A DNA stretch of 64,000 nt from Lachnospiraceae bacterium (GTDB lineage: Bacteria; Bacillota; Clostridia; Lachnospirales; Lachnospiraceae): NCBI GenBank assembly GCA_900168235.1, contig FUZG01000007.1, positions 123,973-187,972 of the forward strand. The letters run 5' to 3'. Positions 15,971 through 24,935 of the stretch are shown here, piece after piece; the first letter of the stretch is position 1, and every line of letters starts with the position of its first letter. Below the pieces are notes generated by a model that worked only from the letters and a program-made list of their open reading frames with translations, was not told where the DNA came from and did not search any database. Made by a program: the position numbers and the translations under genes.

Positions 15971-16125
15971 AATACCAGAGTTCAAAGCTACAATCCGATC
16001 GTGCTTGCACAAAGAGGATTTGGAACTTGGAACCCGCAAACCACGAGCATGCAGCGCTATTGCGCGGAATGAGAGTGGTTTAGGATTACGTGAGCATCGT
16101 TAGATGCGTAGTAATCCGTGGTATT
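15971..16125 (+). repeat. Multi-helix tandem repeat, unit 2 (etfB-etfA gap)
   Basis: A second copy begins one base after unit 1. The last roughly 110 bp are identical to unit 1. Differences cluster in the 5' part of P2 (GAGTTC for GGGTTC, TCGTG for TTGTG, and AGA for GAA in the internal loop). It ends 45 nt before etfA. The near identity points to a recent tandem duplication. Confidence 0.85.
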
Positions 16126-16169
16126 ATGAAAAAGTAAATGTAAAGCAAGCAATTTCCTGGAGGACTAAA

Positions 16170-17228
16170 ATGGGATTAGAAGAATATAAGGGCGTATTTA
16201 TTTTCGCTCAGCAGGTAGATAATGAAGTATCCAGCATCGCTCTGGAGCTTCTTGGTAAGGCTCGTGACCTCGCTGAGAACCTTGACGAGAAGACTGTAAC
16301 AGCAGTTCTTATCGGTTCTGAGGTTGGCGGACTTGTTGATGAGCTGGCTGAGTACGGCGCAGACAGAGTTATCGTTGTTGACGATCCGGAGCTTAAGGAG
16401 TACAGAACAGAGCCTTATGCACACGCACTGGCATCTGTTATCAACGAGTACAAGCCTGAGATCATGCTTGTAGGTGCTACAGCAATCGGACGTGACCTTG
16501 GCCCGAGAGTTTCTGCTCGTGTTCACACAGGTCTTACAGCTGACTGTACAGTACTTGAGATCGGTGATTTCCCGCTCGTTGCAGTTCCTGGTAAGGAAGA
16601 TGAGCAGAAGCACAAGCAGCTTCTCATGACTCGTCCTGCATTCGGTGGTAACACAATCGCTACAATCGCATGCCCGGACTACCGTCCTCAGATGGCAACA
16701 GTTCGTCCTGGTGTTATGCAGAAGATCGAGCCGAAGAAGGGTGCAAAGGCTGAGGTTGTAAACTACAATCCTGGTTTCACACCTAACGACAAGTATGTAA
16801 CAATCGAGAAGGTTGTTAAGGAAGTTTCTAACGTAGCTAATATCATGGACGCAAAGGTTCTTGTATCCGGCGGACGTGGCCTTGGCTCTGCTGAGAACTT
16901 CGATATGCTGAAGGACCTCGCTGCTCAGTTCAAGGGTGGTATGGTATCCTGCTCTCGTGCAGTTGTTGATTCAGGTTGGATGCCGAAGGATATGCAGGTA
17001 GGTCAGACAGGTAAGACTGTACGTCCTCACGTATACTTCGCAATCGGTATCTCCGGCGCTATCCAGCACGTAGCTGGTATGGAAGAGTCTGACATCATCA
17101 TCGCTATCAATAAGGATGAGAATGCTCCGATCTTCGATGTAGCTGATTACGGTATCGTAGGCGATCTCAACAAGATCGTTCCTGAGCTTACAGCTAAGAT
17201 CAAGGCTCAGCAGGAAGCTAACGCTTAA
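16170..17228 (+). CDS. etfA: Electron transfer flavoprotein, alpha subunit
   Basis: A 352-residue EtfA subunit. The N-terminal domain begins EYKGVFIFAQQVDNEV, and the C-terminal FAD-binding domain carries VSGGRGLGSAENF, SRAVVDSGW, VGQTGKTVRPHVYFAIGISGAIQH and NKDENAPIFDVADYGIVGD. There is no N-terminal ferredoxin domain. The start at 16170 has GGAGG 7 nt upstream; the in-frame ATG at 16104 lies inside the repeat and has no binding site. It is the last gene of the butyryl-CoA operon. Confidence 0.96.
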   Translation: MGLEEYKGVFIFAQQVDNEVSSIALELLGKARDLAENLDEKTVTAVLIGSEVGGLVDELAEYGADRVIVVDDPELKEYRTEPYAHALASVINEYKPEIMLVGATAIGRDLGPRVSARVHTGLTADCTVLEIGDFPLVAVPGKEDEQKHKQLLMTRPAFGGNTIATIACPDYRPQMATVRPGVMQKIEPKKGAKAEVVNYNPGFTPNDKYVTIEKVVKEVSNVANIMDAKVLVSGGRGLGSAENFDMLKDLAAQFKGGMVSCSRAVVDSGWMPKDMQVGQTGKTVRPHVYFAIGISGAIQHVAGMEESDIIIAINKDENAPIFDVADYGIVGDLNKIVPELTAKIKAQQEANA

Positions 17229-17267
17229 TAGATTTATAATCTAAAAATATTTTTGTTCGGACTTTGA

Positions 17268-17303
17268 GAAAGGCAGACACTTAGGTGTCTGCCTTTCTTT
17301 GTT
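17268..17303 (+). terminator. Terminator of the butyryl-CoA operon
   Basis: The 13-bp stem GAAAGGCAGACAC/GTGTCTGCCTTTC with a TTAG loop is followed by TTTGTT. Confidence 0.93.
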
Positions 17304-17327
17304 ATAGCCCATGTTTCGTGATATAAT
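17299..17327 (+). promoter_or_regulatory. Promoter of the cotH-VTC cassette
   Basis: TTGTTA (17299-17304), 17 nt and TATAAT (17322-17327). The -35 box lies in the T-run of the terminator. The start codon follows the -10 box by only 6 nt, so the transcript would be leaderless. Confidence 0.65.
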
Positions 17328-17333
17328 CACCTC

Positions 17334-19250
17334 ATGCAAATCTTAAGAAAAAAAGAAAATATATTGATCATTACGCTGCTGATTTTTTTAGCAGCTTTTT
17401 TCACGGTGCTTGCAGGTCTTAAATATTTGGATTACAGAAGATCGGTTTCTGAAGGAACAGTATTTGATCATCTGGTTTTCTATGCTTCGGGGCATGGCAG
17501 GACCGAGTCGGTAAAGTGCTTTGGAGACGTTAGAGTAACACCTACGGAATACTACGCATTTCTGCCGTCTTTTTCAGAAAATGACGGAATTTCCATAACA
17601 TTTGAAAACAGGGATCATGTGGTTCTAACTTCGTCGGATGGAACCGAGACCAAGGTCTTAAGTGGTGAAAAATTGCCTGAGGTCACTATTGATGAGCAGT
17701 ATACGATCTCGTTCTGCGATTCGTCCGGAGAAGTTCGGGAAAAGGGAAATCTTATTTTTAAGAAGAGCAGTGACATTGCAGCTGCATATATCACCACTGC
17801 GAGCGGTTCGCTGGACACAATCCATGCAGAAAAAGGAAATTCAGAAGCCGGAACCATGACCATAATAGAAGCAGACGGCTCGCTGAATTTTGACGGACGG
17901 TTTGACAGGCTTCAGGGTCATGGAAACTCTACCTGGCTTCAGGATAAGAGACCGTATCAGATCGTGCTCCATAAAGAAAGCTCGATCCTCGGAATGGGAG
18001 CTGCAAAAAAATGGATAATGCTTGCAAATGCTCTTGATGCGTCTCTAATGAGAAATGCGATAGCTTATGACATGGCGGACGAACTGATGCCCGGATATTC
18101 ACCTGCGGCTGAATATGCAGAAGTTTATATAAACGGCGAATACCGCGGACTTTATCAGTTTGTTGAAAAAGCAGAGATAGGCAGGAACAGGCTTGATATA
18201 ACAGATCTCGGAAGTGAAAACGAAAAAATGAACAGGACACCGCCGGAATCTGCGGAAAAAGTGAAAAACACGGGAGAAAACGGTTCCGAGCAGGTGGGCG
18301 TAAAACTCGAGGCCCAGCCTGAAGATATAACCGGCGGATACCTCATTGAGCATGATTATGGTCCGAAATATGCTGCGGAAGCCACCAAGTTCACGACAGA
18401 ACGTGGGGAAAAATATGTACTTAGAAATCCCGGATATGCTTCTATAGAGGAAGTAGAGTACATTTCAGGGGTGATGCAGGAAATCGAGGACAAGGCTTAC
18501 TCCGGTGAAGACATGTCGGATCTCATTGATATGAAGAGCTTTGCGGATAAATATGTCTACGAAGAGTTTCTTAAAAATGAGGGAGCAGGTGTTACAAGCT
18601 CTTACTTTTATAAAGATAGAGACAACGCAGATCCCCTGCTTTATGCAGGTCCAATATGGGACTATGACCAGACCATGGGCAATAGTTTTTATCCTTCCAT
18701 AAATGATCCTGAGACATTGGATTTCTGCACAAATCATTCTGAAAATACCTTGATATTCTATGAGTTATGGAAAAATCATGAGGATTTCAGAGCGGAGACA
18801 GTGCGTTTTTACAGGGATGAAGTCCGTCCGTATGTGATGAAACTTTTGGACAGCGGGCTTGAGGAATATTTTGAAACGGTTGAGAAGGATGACGATATGA
18901 ACTCCTTCCGCTGGGGACTTTCAACAGGCGGAGAAGTGGAAGATGCTGCATCTATCAGGACATTCCTTGAAAAAAGAGTGGCATTTTTAGACAGAGTATG
19001 GCTAAACGGGGAAAAAATCTGTACAGTCTACTTTGATATAGGTAACCCGGGCAGGAACCAGTATCTTGGTGTTGCATCCGGTGACACCATTTCGATAATG
19101 CTGAATCTTGGCTCAGGAGAGAATCCTACTGTGTGGATAGATAAAGAGACCGGAGAAGTAGTCACGACAGAAACACCGATAGATCATGATATGGTACTCA
19201 CAGCAAGTGAAACGGAAACAACCGCAGAGCCTGTGAATGACACAGAATAA
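17334..19250 (+). CDS. CotH kinase family protein, membrane anchored
   Basis: A 638-residue protein with one N-terminal membrane anchor (residues about 9-28) and a CotH-type atypical kinase domain outside the membrane. Family marks are LQGHGNSTW near residue 195, KRPYQIVLHK, the segment AEVYINGEYRGLYQFVEKAE, and the metal/catalytic motif GPIWDYDQTMGN near 442. Bacterial CotH proteins phosphorylate serine residues of partner proteins such as spore-coat CotB/CotG. No spore-coat partner is nearby; the partners are a VTC-domain protein, a DUF4956 protein and a second CotH. No binding site precedes the ATG. The target is unknown. Confidence 0.85.
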   Translation: MQILRKKENILIITLLIFLAAFFTVLAGLKYLDYRRSVSEGTVFDHLVFYASGHGRTESVKCFGDVRVTPTEYYAFLPSFSENDGISITFENRDHVVLTSSDGTETKVLSGEKLPEVTIDEQYTISFCDSSGEVREKGNLIFKKSSDIAAAYITTASGSLDTIHAEKGNSEAGTMTIIEADGSLNFDGRFDRLQGHGNSTWLQDKRPYQIVLHKESSILGMGAAKKWIMLANALDASLMRNAIAYDMADELMPGYSPAAEYAEVYINGEYRGLYQFVEKAEIGRNRLDITDLGSENEKMNRTPPESAEKVKNTGENGSEQVGVKLEAQPEDITGGYLIEHDYGPKYAAEATKFTTERGEKYVLRNPGYASIEEVEYISGVMQEIEDKAYSGEDMSDLIDMKSFADKYVYEEFLKNEGAGVTSSYFYKDRDNADPLLYAGPIWDYDQTMGNSFYPSINDPETLDFCTNHSENTLIFYELWKNHEDFRAETVRFYRDEVRPYVMKLLDSGLEEYFETVEKDDDMNSFRWGLSTGGEVEDAASIRTFLEKRVAFLDRVWLNGEKICTVYFDIGNPGRNQYLGVASGDTISIMLNLGSGENPTVWIDKETGEVVTTETPIDHDMVLTASETETTAEPVNDTE

Positions 19251-19277
19251 TGACGGAAAGAGAGGATTGCGCCAAGC

Positions 19278-20003
19278 GTGTTTTTTAATATAAAAAATAA
19301 ATCGGAAGATCTCGGGTGGCGTCATGAGCTGAAGTATCTCGGCACAGATGCTTCCATGAGGATCCTGCAGGCTAGATTTGGCGGGATACTTAGAGGCGAC
19401 AGCCATACGAGACCGGACGGTACATATCTCATCCGAAGTATTTATTTTGATGATGCGGATGATCATTATTTTTACTCAAATGAGGCTGGAGTGGATCCCA
19501 GGCAGAAATACAGGATACGCGCCTATAACTGTGATACCTCATTCATCTCGCTTGAGTGCAAGATGAAAGAAAGCGGTATGACCAAAAAATTGTCGGAACG
19601 CATCACTATGGATGATTATAGGATGCTAATGACAGGGGAGGGCGCGGCAAAAAAAGTATCTAACCCGGAAACGCCTCCGCTTTTAAGAAAAGTACTGCTT
19701 CTACGGCTGACAGACGGCTTGAAGCCGAGGATCATTGTCCAGTATGAGCGTGTTCCCTATATTTATCCTCTGGGAAACGTGCGCATCACATTTGACAGAA
19801 AGATATCGTCATCGGAAAAACTGGATGACTTTTTTTCGGAAAATCTCGCTGTGAGACCGGTGCTTCCTCTCGGGCAGTCCCTTTTGGAAGTAAAGTATGA
19901 CGGATATCTGCCGGACGGAATAGCAGATACGCTCCATAATGACACACTTAGATACACATCATTCTCGAAGTACTATTTCTGCAGAAAATTTGCGGGAGTA
20001 TAA
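19278..20003 (+). CDS. VTC-domain (polyphosphate polymerase-like) protein
   Basis: A 241-residue VTC-domain protein of the triphosphate-tunnel fold. Tunnel-lining motifs are visible in order: RHELKYL near residue 15, IRSIYFDD, KYRIRAYN, LECKMKESG, KLSERITMDDY, RIIVQYERVPYI, RITFDRKI and LLEVKYDG. In yeast Vtc4 such domains make polyphosphate from ATP; bacterial homologues next to DUF4956 and CotH are common but poorly characterised. It starts with GTG at 19278. There is no membrane segment, so it probably acts on the cytoplasmic face with the following DUF4956 protein. Confidence 0.85.
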   Translation: MFFNIKNKSEDLGWRHELKYLGTDASMRILQARFGGILRGDSHTRPDGTYLIRSIYFDDADDHYFYSNEAGVDPRQKYRIRAYNCDTSFISLECKMKESGMTKKLSERITMDDYRMLMTGEGAAKKVSNPETPPLLRKVLLLRLTDGLKPRIIVQYERVPYIYPLGNVRITFDRKISSSEKLDDFFSENLAVRPVLPLGQSLLEVKYDGYLPDGIADTLHNDTLRYTSFSKYYFCRKFAGV

Positions 20004-20028
20004 ATGATATTGAAAGGTAAGGCATAAC

Positions 20029-20706
20029 ATGAATTTCAGTGAAATCTTCAAGCACTCATTTTTACAGGGTTTTTCAGGACAGGACATCGGTACGACGCAG
20101 ATAGTCACAGCACTTCTCATAACATGTGCGATCTCTGTATATATCTTCTTCGTATATAGAGCAGTGACCAGAAAGACATTTTATTCAAAGAATTTCAACA
20201 TATCACTGGTGGCAGTAGCGATCATCACCGCAGCCATTATCCTTACTATCCAGTCAAGTCTGGTAGTATCTCTCGGTATGGTGGGTGCGCTTTCTATCGT
20301 GCGTTTCAGGACGGCTGTAAAAGAACCCATGGACCTCGCATTTCTTTTCTGGGCAATAAGCATCGGTATCATGTGCGGTGCGGGAATGACAGAAGTTGCG
20401 ATCATTTCATCACTTGTCCTTACAGTTATGATCGTTCTTCTTGAGTATGTTCCTGTGGGAAAGGTTCCCATGATCCTTGTAGTGAACATGACAAACGATG
20501 ACAAGACAGACGCGGATCTTGAAAACGCTATCAAAAACAATTCCGCATTTTCTAAGGTAAAGTCCAGAAATATCACATCTGCAGGAGTGGATGTTGTTTA
20601 TGAAGTAAGGACAAAGGATGAAAAAGCTCTGGCAAAGGCTGTAGCTGCAGTTCAGGGTGTATATTCATCATCCGTTCTTCAGCATGATGGAGAAGTGACA
20701 TTATGA
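20029..20706 (+). CDS. DUF4956 family membrane protein
   Basis: A 225-residue protein with three to four transmembrane segments in the first 145 residues and a soluble C-terminal domain of about 80 residues with a ferredoxin-like (beta-alpha-beta) pattern. The conserved core is SLGMVGALSIVRFRTAVKEP, containing the RFRT motif typical of DUF4956, followed by FLFWAISIGIMCGAG. Members sit beside VTC-domain proteins. It may be a membrane partner or channel for the VTC protein, which is inference. Its stop overlaps the next start in ATGA. Confidence 0.85.
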   Translation: MNFSEIFKHSFLQGFSGQDIGTTQIVTALLITCAISVYIFFVYRAVTRKTFYSKNFNISLVAVAIITAAIILTIQSSLVVSLGMVGALSIVRFRTAVKEPMDLAFLFWAISIGIMCGAGMTEVAIISSLVLTVMIVLLEYVPVGKVPMILVVNMTNDDKTDADLENAIKNNSAFSKVKSRNITSAGVDVVYEVRTKDEKALAKAVAAVQGVYSSSVLQHDGEVTL

Positions 20707-22562
20707 CACGTAAGCGAATCGGGGCAGCGCTGCTTATAGCAGCACTGATCCCGCTCCTTTTAATTATAGGGTTCGTCGCTGATGAGGCGGACGACACAGG
20801 CTATTTTGAAAAGCTCTCTATCGAAGTCAACGGACACGGAAGTGGTGCTGTAGTTCAGGCGTATTACGATGAAAACCACAATTCGGATGCGTGGTATCTT
20901 TTTCTCCCGTCATGTGCTGATATTTCGCAGTCTCCCGTGCATTTCAGCGGGGCTGATCATCTGGAAATAGAGGATATAAACGGAGTTGTCACAAATATAA
21001 AAAACGGTGGGTATCTGACGGGATTAAATCGTGACGAAACCTATCTCATACGTTTTGTGAACGGCATCGGATATACGGTCGCGGACGGAAAAATAGTCTA
21101 TATGCAGTCTGAAAACACTCCCTCCGCATTTATAGCAACTGAGACCGGAAATATGGAGCACCTGAACCTTTCCAAAAAGAATACGGAAAAGGGCACGATG
21201 ACTCTATTTACTTCCGATGGAAAAGTTGACTATTTTGGAACGTTAGACGAGATCCGCGGACACGGAAATACCTCATGGAGACTTGAAAAGAGGCCTTATC
21301 AGATAAAGCTCCATAAGTCGACAGGACTTCTCGGGATGGGAAAAGCAAGAAGCTGGCATCTTCTCGCAAATCTGCTTGATGTTTCAAAAGTCAGGAACTT
21401 GATCGTAAATGACATGGCTGATAAAGCCGGTCTTTGCGCGTCGGCAGATACAGTCATGGCAGATGTGTATTTTAACGGAAAATATGCAGGACTCTATCAG
21501 GTATCGGAAAAGGTGGAGATAGATCCGGCAAGGCTTGATATCACAGATCTTGAAGAAGAAAACCGTAAGGTAAATCTAAATGATCCTGCGACGTATGAGA
21601 CAACGGAAGTCGAAGGAACCGGTGAAAGTGAGATATCGTATGCACTGTTGGATCATACTCCCATGGATTACACAGGCGGATATCTTATAGAGCGGAATTA
21701 CGTAGACAGATATTCGTCAAGACCTTCCAGATTCAAGACTGAGAGCGGTGAGCGTTATGTTGTGAGAAGCCCGGCATATGCTTCTGAAACGGAAGTTAAA
21801 TACATTGCAGATCTTTTTCAACAGATGGAAGATAAAGCAGGCGCAGGCGACAGCTCTATTTCAGAGATCATTGATCTTCAGAGCTTTGCGGATAAATATG
21901 TGCTGGAAGAATTTATAAAAAATGAGGCATCCGGCTCAACAAGCTCCTTTTTCTATAAAGACTCCGATAGTGTAGATCCCCTCATTCATGCAGGTCCTGC
22001 ATGGGATTACGATAAAACCTTCGGGAACGGTCAGAACGACACCGTAGATGCGGTGAGGACCATTACTTTCAACACGAATCATAAACAGCAGACCATGCTT
22101 TTTTATGATCTTTATATGAAAAATGATGAGTTCCGTTCACTTGTTAAGAAGTCCTATAAAGAAAAGATTCGTCCTTATGTGGAAAAACTGCTTAACAGCA
22201 AGGCAGATGAATTTGCAGAGATCATAAGTGCCGATAACGGAATGGACGGTTTCAGATGGCATGACAATCCTGATTCCATTGCAGAAGATACAGATAAGAT
22301 CTGCGGGTTTATCAAAGAGAGAATGGATTTCTGTGATGAAATATGGCTTAACGACGCAGAGATCGCAGTAGTCCACTTTGTTGGAGACGGCGAAGACCGT
22401 AACCCCTATATCGGAGTCATAAAGGGTGAAAAACTCACAGCACTCCCTGTTCTTCCCCATGATGCAAAGAGCGGAGCTCACTGGATCCGCAAGGATACGG
22501 GAGAGGAGATAACAGAGGACACGGTCATCACGGAAGACTTTGAAGCATGCCTTTCAACTTGA
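20703..22562 (+). CDS. Second CotH kinase family protein, membrane anchored
   Basis: A 619-residue paralogue of the first CotH gene, with an N-terminal membrane anchor (about 6-23) and the same motif series: IRGHGNTSW near residue 186, KRPYQIKLHK, ADVYFNGKYAGLYQVSEKVE, and AWDYDKTFGNG near 434. Overall similarity to the first copy is moderate, so the duplication is old. It overlaps the DUF4956 stop codon by 4 nt, showing translational coupling. The two CotH proteins may act on each other or on one substrate; the sequence does not say. Confidence 0.85.
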   Translation: MTRKRIGAALLIAALIPLLLIIGFVADEADDTGYFEKLSIEVNGHGSGAVVQAYYDENHNSDAWYLFLPSCADISQSPVHFSGADHLEIEDINGVVTNIKNGGYLTGLNRDETYLIRFVNGIGYTVADGKIVYMQSENTPSAFIATETGNMEHLNLSKKNTEKGTMTLFTSDGKVDYFGTLDEIRGHGNTSWRLEKRPYQIKLHKSTGLLGMGKARSWHLLANLLDVSKVRNLIVNDMADKAGLCASADTVMADVYFNGKYAGLYQVSEKVEIDPARLDITDLEEENRKVNLNDPATYETTEVEGTGESEISYALLDHTPMDYTGGYLIERNYVDRYSSRPSRFKTESGERYVVRSPAYASETEVKYIADLFQQMEDKAGAGDSSISEIIDLQSFADKYVLEEFIKNEASGSTSSFFYKDSDSVDPLIHAGPAWDYDKTFGNGQNDTVDAVRTITFNTNHKQQTMLFYDLYMKNDEFRSLVKKSYKEKIRPYVEKLLNSKADEFAEIISADNGMDGFRWHDNPDSIAEDTDKICGFIKERMDFCDEIWLNDAEIAVVHFVGDGEDRNPYIGVIKGEKLTALPVLPHDAKSGAHWIRKDTGEEITEDTVITEDFEACLST

Positions 22563-22587
22563 CAATTTATTCACAATATGATATTTT
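22559..22587 (+). promoter_or_regulatory. Promoter of ptb-buk
   Basis: A consensus TTGACA (22559-22564) that overlaps the upstream stop codon, 17 nt, then TATTTT (22582-22587). A wobble-containing stem TGTGCGTCTG/CAGGCGCATG follows in the leader. Confidence 0.6.
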
Positions 22588-22653
22588 TTTAACAAGTGTG
22601 CGTCTGAAGGGCAGGCGCATGGCATTAACGATTCAGAGGAGGATCTGGTAAAG

Positions 22654-23574
22654 ATGAGCAAGCATTTTGATGACATCATTGCACAGGTAAAAGCTATTCC
22701 TATGAAGAAGCTTTCCGTTGCGGCAGCAGAAGATGAGAACGTTCTCGAGGCAGTAAAGAAGGCTCGTGAAGAGGGCATTGCAAACGCTGTTCTCGTAGGT
22801 GATGAAGATAAGATCAGAGAGATCGGCGCAAAGCTCGGCATGAACATGGACGACTATGAGATCATTGACGAGAAGGATCCCATTCAGGCTGCACATACAG
22901 CAGTTAAGCTCGTACATGACGGCGATGCTGATATGTACATGAAGGGTCTTATCCAGAGTAAAGATTTCTTAAAGAGCATCCTTGATAAGGAAGTAGGTCT
23001 TCGTACAGGCAAGACTCTTTCTCACGTATGCGTATTTGAGATCAAGGGCGTTGAGCAGCTCCTTTTCCTTACAGACGTTGCATTCATGACATATCCTACA
23101 CTTGAGGATAAGGTTCACATCATCGAGAACACTGTTGATGTATGTAATGCATGCGGTATCGAAATGCCGAAGGTTGCTCCTCTTGCAGCAGTTGAAGTTG
23201 TAAATCCGAAGATGCCGGTAACAGTAGAAGCTGCTGAGCTTACAAAGATGAACGAAGAAGGAAAGATCACAGGCTGTATCGTAGACGGACCTCTTTCTGC
23301 TGACCTTGCTATCTTCCCTGAGGCTGCGAAGCACAAGGGAGCTACAGACAGAAAGATCGTCGGAGATGCAGACATCCTTCTTTTCCCTGATATCCATGCA
23401 GGAAACATCGCTTACAAGTTTATCGTTCATACTACAGAGTTCAAGAACGGATGCATCCTTACAGGTACTAAGGCTCCTGCAATCCTTACAAGCCGTTCTG
23501 ATTCTGTTGAGACAAAGGTTAATTCTATCGCTCTTGCATCTGTAGTTGCTGAGCATCTGAAGCACCAGAACTGA
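22654..23574 (+). CDS. ptb: Phosphate butyryltransferase
   Basis: A 306-residue phosphotransacylase-family enzyme converting butyryl-CoA and phosphate to butyryl-phosphate and CoA. Features include the start [25 protein letters not shown], the repeated [12 protein letters not shown] segment and the signature [16 protein letters not shown] near 210, which distinguishes butyryl from acetyl enzymes. A GAGGAGG site precedes the ATG by 11 nt. It is followed by buk, so the pair provides substrate-level ATP from butyryl-CoA. Confidence 0.94.
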   Translation: MSKHFDDIIAQVKAIPMKKLSVAAAEDENVLEAVKKAREEGIANAVLVGDEDKIREIGAKLGMNMDDYEIIDEKDPIQAAHTAVKLVHDGDADMYMKGLIQSKDFLKSILDKEVGLRTGKTLSHVCVFEIKGVEQLLFLTDVAFMTYPTLEDKVHIIENTVDVCNACGIEMPKVAPLAAVEVVNPKMPVTVEAAELTKMNEEGKITGCIVDGPLSADLAIFPEAAKHKGATDRKIVGDADILLFPDIHAGNIAYKFIVHTTEFKNGCILTGTKAPAILTSRSDSVETKVNSIALASVVAEHLKHQN

Positions 23575-23666
23575 TCACTGAAAGGTCATACTGTCGGTCG
23601 TTGGAACGCGGTCACATTATGGCCTTTGACACTGATATAACGAAAATATCAAGGAGGAAGTATTTC

Positions 23667-24737
23667 ATGGCAATCAAATCACTGGTCATCAATCCGGGTT
23701 CAACATCCACAAAGATCGCAGTTTTTGAGGATGAGACAATGCTTTTCGACAAGACTCTTCGTCACACAAATGAAGAGATCGCACAGTTCGATTCCATCAT
23801 TGCTCAGAAGGATTTTAGAAAGAATATCATTCTTGACTTCTTAAAGGAGCAGAATTTTGATATCAAGTCCCTTAACGTATGCGTAGGACGCGGTGGTCTT
23901 GTAAAGCCTATTTCAGGTGGTACATATATCGTAAACGATGCACTTCAGAAGGATCTTGAGGTTGGTGTTCAGGGTCAGCACGCAAGTAACCTTGGCGGTA
24001 TCCTTGCACGTGAGATCGGTGATGAGCTTGGTGTTCCGGCATATATCGTTGACCCGGTAGCAGTTGACGAGATGGAGCCTATCGCACGTCTTTCAGGATG
24101 TGAGGCTATTCCGAGAACAGCTATTTCTCACCCGCTTAACCAGAAGGCAATGGCAAGACGCTATGCAAAAGAAGTTGGCAAAAAGTACGAAGAGCTTGAT
24201 CTCATTGTAGTTCACATGGGTGGCGGTGTATCCTGCGGTGCTCACCACAACGGAAGAATCGTAGACGTATTCAACGCTCTTGACGGTGACGGTGCATTCT
24301 CTCCTGAGAGAGCAGGCGGAGTTCCGGTTGGTCCTCTTGTAAAGCTCTGCTTCTCCGGTAAGTACACAGAGACTGAGGTTAGAAAGATGCTCGTAGGTGA
24401 GGGCGGACTTAATTCTTACCTTCACTGCAACGACATGCAGCAGTGCGAGAAGATGATGAACGACGGCGACAAGAAGGCTGAGCTCGTTGTAAACGCATTC
24501 ATCTATCAGATCGCAAAGAACATCGGCGCTATGGCAGCAGTTCTCAAGGGCCATGTAGACCAGATCATCCTCACAGGCGGTATCTCTTACGAGAGCTATA
24601 TCACAGATGGCCTGAAGGAGAGAGTTGGATTTATCGCTCCTGTAACTATCTACAAGGGTGAAGATGAGCTCCTTGCACTTGCACAGGGCGCACTTCGTGT
24701 TATGAATAATGAAGAGGAAGCAAAGATCTACGAATAA
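23667..24737 (+). CDS. buk: Butyrate kinase
   Basis: A 356-residue ASKHA-fold kinase making butyrate and ATP from butyryl-phosphate. The phosphate-1 loop is [15 protein letters not shown], and later motifs are [33 protein letters not shown] and [11 protein letters not shown]. The length fits butyrate kinase rather than the longer acetate kinase. The start at 23667 has AAGGAGG 9 nt upstream; the frame upstream to 23601 is leader. Presence of ptb-buk indicates the butyrate kinase route; the alternative CoA-transferase is not in this window. Confidence 0.95.
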   Translation: MAIKSLVINPGSTSTKIAVFEDETMLFDKTLRHTNEEIAQFDSIIAQKDFRKNIILDFLKEQNFDIKSLNVCVGRGGLVKPISGGTYIVNDALQKDLEVGVQGQHASNLGGILAREIGDELGVPAYIVDPVAVDEMEPIARLSGCEAIPRTAISHPLNQKAMARRYAKEVGKKYEELDLIVVHMGGGVSCGAHHNGRIVDVFNALDGDGAFSPERAGGVPVGPLVKLCFSGKYTETEVRKMLVGEGGLNSYLHCNDMQQCEKMMNDGDKKAELVVNAFIYQIAKNIGAMAAVLKGHVDQIILTGGISYESYITDGLKERVGFIAPVTIYKGEDELLALAQGALRVMNNEEEAKIYE

Positions 24738-24765
24738 TTTTTCTTCTTAATCAAGTTTTAATAAA

Positions 24766-24801
24766 GGGACGACAGCGTACACTTTACGCGGTCGTCCTTT
24801 T
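24766..24801 (+). terminator. Terminator of ptb-buk
   Basis: GGACGAC (24767-24773) pairs with GTCGTCC (24791-24797), continued by GCGTA/TACGC, and is followed by TTTT. Confidence 0.88.
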
Positions 24802-24935
24802 CTGTTAGAATAATATAGCTGTTTTGTACTGTGCCGCGTACATGGCGAGTCAGGATAGCCACTGTTTTCCGTTAAAAACGGAAGGCAGAATCAGGAATAT
24901 ATAGCCCGCCAACGGCGCAGGCATGAAAGGCTGAT

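Noticed and set aside
15814..16125. CRISPR array or tandem tRNA-like genes in the etfB-etfA gap
   Set aside because: Only two long units with no regular spacers, and no tRNA arms or anticodon loop.
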